Origin: Cytophagales bacterium CG12_big_fil_rev_8_21_14_0_65_40_12
GTDB taxonomy: Bacteria; Bacteroidota; Bacteroidia; Cytophagales; Cyclobacteriaceae
Length of the DNA: 32,417 nucleotides
Assembly: GCA_002786855.1 (NCBI GenBank)
Contig: PCUU01000092.1
Coordinates: 1 to 32,417, forward strand
Direction of reading: 5' to 3'
The notes under the pieces were generated by a model. That model worked only from the letters and a program-made list of their open reading frames with translations, was not told the origin of the DNA and did not search any database. A program made the translations under genes and the position numbers. Positions 31,264 through 32,417 of the stretch are shown here, one piece after another; position 1 is the first letter of the stretch, and each line of letters opens with the position of its first letter.

Positions 31264-31863
31264 ATGGATCTTTATAATTATTTAAAAACCAACTCAAAAT
31301 ACAAAGTTGATGAGGTGGTGAAGCACATATCAATATCTAAAGATCAGCATATCTATATTCCGGGTCAGTCTACTCATGCCATTTTCGAAATCGTACGCGG
31401 TGCAGTGAAAATTGGTAGCTATGGGAGTCAGGGAAGTGAAATTACTTATGACGTTCTTAGCTATCCAGATACTTTCGGAAATCTTAAGTACCTGAATGGT
31501 CAATTTTTTGAATTTGCCAAAACCTTGACCGCGACCAACTTGAGAAGCTATCAGCTTGACTTTTATAAGAAAATCATTGTTGAAGACCCCGTAGTTTCCG
31601 AATGGTTTAACAAAAATACTGTGAGAAGATGGAGTATCGCTGAGGCCAGATTATTTAGAATTCGATCCGCAGGAAGTTTGGAGCGCATGAAAATTATTTA
31701 TGACGATTTGAATAGAGTGTTTCTTGATGCTGAAAACAAAAATCATAATCTTTTTTACCTGCTCACTAAACAAGACCTTGGAGATTTAACTGGAATGACC
31801 AGACAGACGGTAAGCCAAACTTTAAAAAAACTTCTTGGCCCAAGTTTAAAACACTCTGCATAG
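31264..31863 (+). CDS. Crp/Fnr family transcription regulator
   Basis: A 199-residue regulator. Residues 15-110 form a cyclic-nucleotide-binding-like beta-roll ('IYIPGQSTHAIFEIVRGAVKIG', 'ITYDVLSYPDTFGNLKYLNG'); the phosphate-binding RxS signature of true cAMP receptors is not evident, so the ligand is unknown. A long dimerisation helix follows, then a winged helix-turn-helix with recognition part 'LTKQDLGDLTGMTRQTVSQTLKKL' (167-190). No N-terminal or central cysteine cluster for an Fe-S centre. It is divergent from comEC with a 155-base intergenic region, and ends at a hairpin shared with the convergent phosphatase-like gene. Confidence 0.92.
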   Translation: MDLYNYLKTNSKYKVDEVVKHISISKDQHIYIPGQSTHAIFEIVRGAVKIGSYGSQGSEITYDVLSYPDTFGNLKYLNGQFFEFAKTLTATNLRSYQLDFYKKIIVEDPVVSEWFNKNTVRRWSIAEARLFRIRSAGSLERMKIIYDDLNRVFLDAENKNHNLFYLLTKQDLGDLTGMTRQTVSQTLKKLLGPSLKHSA

Positions 31864-31871
31864 ATAAAAAA

Positions 31872-31904
31872 ATCAAGTCTTGATTTTAAGAATCAAGACT
31901 TGAT
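31872..31904. terminator. Hairpin terminator between convergent genes
   Basis: 14-base arms at 31872-31885 and 31891-31904 around a 5-base loop. The A-run at 31866-31872 gives a T-run on the minus strand, so it is best suited to end the phosphatase-like gene; it begins 9 bases after the Crp gene stop. Confidence 0.8.
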
Positions 31905-31913
31905 CAATAATCA

Positions 31914-32417
31914 TCATCTTTTCAGAATGCCCGGAAATAGTACTCCATCAGCGGCAGTAAAATCTAACCCAAGCAAGGCCGCAATTATTGGGGCAACATC
32001 TTCTAAGCCGATTTTGTGTACAAGCTTACCTTTAGTAACACCCGCACCCCAAGCCACAAAACCAGTTTCAATTTGTTTGAAATCTGGAAAGTATCCGTGT
32101 GTTCCACCTGAACCTCTTTTCAAATCATCGCCAGAAGCTGAACCCGACATAGCCACACCGGGAATGGGAGCAATTGCCAAAAATGCATTCGGATCAGCAC
32201 CCACTTGCGCCAGTTCTTCTTTCGACACCACCCTGAAAAGCTTTTTGGTTTTTTCAGGTAGGTCATTCAAAATCTGCTTTACCTGAGTCAAGGTTTTAAT
32301 ATCCTTTGGATCTTTCAACATCAAAAAAGCGGCCGCACCAGAAGTGTGAAAAGCAGCTTTCCAGTTTCCTCGGTCTTGCGCAGTAGACATTAGGCCTGCA
32401 TTGGCCAACCAAACATT
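31914..32417 (-). CDS. Alkaline phosphatase superfamily protein, C-terminal part
   Basis: The open frame runs off the right edge of the window, so only the last 167 or so residues are present. The visible part matches the C-terminal half of type I phosphodiesterase/nucleotide pyrophosphatase-like alkaline phosphatase superfamily proteins: 'GTHGYFPDFKQIETGFVAWGAGV' contains the metal-binding histidine (in GTHG), and 'IGLEDVAPIIAALLGLDF' is the usual closing helix. Members are secreted or periplasmic phosphodiesterases; the substrate and signal peptide cannot be judged here. A TTG at 32408 is not the true start, because the frame is open upstream of it. Confidence 0.85.
   Translation of the reverse strand, partial: NVWLANAGLMSTAQDRGNWKAAFHTSGAAAFLMLKDPKDIKTLTQVKQILNDLPEKTKKLFRVVSKEELAQVGADPNAFLAIAPIPGVAMSGSASGDDLKRGSGGTHGYFPDFKQIETGFVAWGAGVTKGKLVHKIGLEDVAPIIAALLGLDFTAADGVLFPGILKR

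Noticed and set aside
31900..32286. 128-residue plus-strand open frame opposite the phosphatase-like gene
   Set aside because: Antisense to a clear alkaline phosphatase superfamily C terminus and covers the terminator region; low-complexity sequence.

Overview
The window is a chromosomal stretch from a member of the Bacteroidota, most likely a marine Cytophagales-type bacterium. Reasons: two secreted proteins end in type IX secretion (T9SS) C-terminal domains, a PorX-type response regulator with a PglZ domain is present, LpxC is fused to FabZ, several starts are preceded by the Bacteroidota -7 promoter motif TAnnTTTG, and recognisable Shine-Dalgarno sites are lacking. The genus is a guess. 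Gene density is high and I saw no rRNA, tRNA, CRISPR array or transposase.

Layout. 1-5.5 kb: a DUF1569 (DinB-like) protein, a PepSY-type membrane protein, a T9SS-secreted vanadium haloperoxidase-like protein on the minus strand (sharing a bidirectional terminator with the PepSY gene), an M1 peptidase and a PhnA-domain protein. 5.5-9.3 kb, minus strand: porX-tsaE-alanine dehydrogenase-like operon followed by a GreA/GreB-like protein. 9.3-14.5 kb, plus strand: an HD phosphohydrolase and the lipid A cluster lpxD-lpxC/fabZ-lpxA, with an orphan ABC ATPase directly behind. 14.5-15.0 kb: a small lipoprotein. 15.0-18.9 kb: a small accessory island (below). 18.9-21.8 kb, minus strand: TPR lipoprotein-sua5-pgk operon. 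21.8-24.7 kb: a large T9SS-secreted Asp-box/BNR repeat protein. 24.7-31.1 kb, minus strand: a tight run comEC-enoyl-CoA hydratase-recQ-hypothetical-secreted TTR-like protein-Nudix. 31.2-32.4 kb: a Crp/Fnr regulator and the C-terminal end of an alkaline phosphatase superfamily protein cut by the window edge.

The most interesting part is the island at about 15.25-18.85 kb. It is bounded on the left by a 5'-truncated second copy of the last 58 codons of pgk with its terminator, and on the right by intact pgk with a matching terminator. The two pgk ends differ at 21 of 177 positions by hand count but at only one amino acid. They therefore diverged while both were functional, which points to exchange with a related lineage rather than a simple tandem duplication. 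Between them is a four-gene operon: a tiny four-cysteine secreted peptide, a DUF4221-type lipoprotein, a CxxC thioredoxin-like lipoprotein and a second propeller-like lipoprotein. The combination of a small Cys peptide, propeller-type lipoproteins and a thiol-disulfide protein suggests an envelope peptide system; its function is unknown.

Other links: PorX controls T9SS in other Bacteroidota, and two likely T9SS cargos lie in the same window. TsaE and Sua5, two enzymes of tRNA t6A synthesis, occur in separate operons here.
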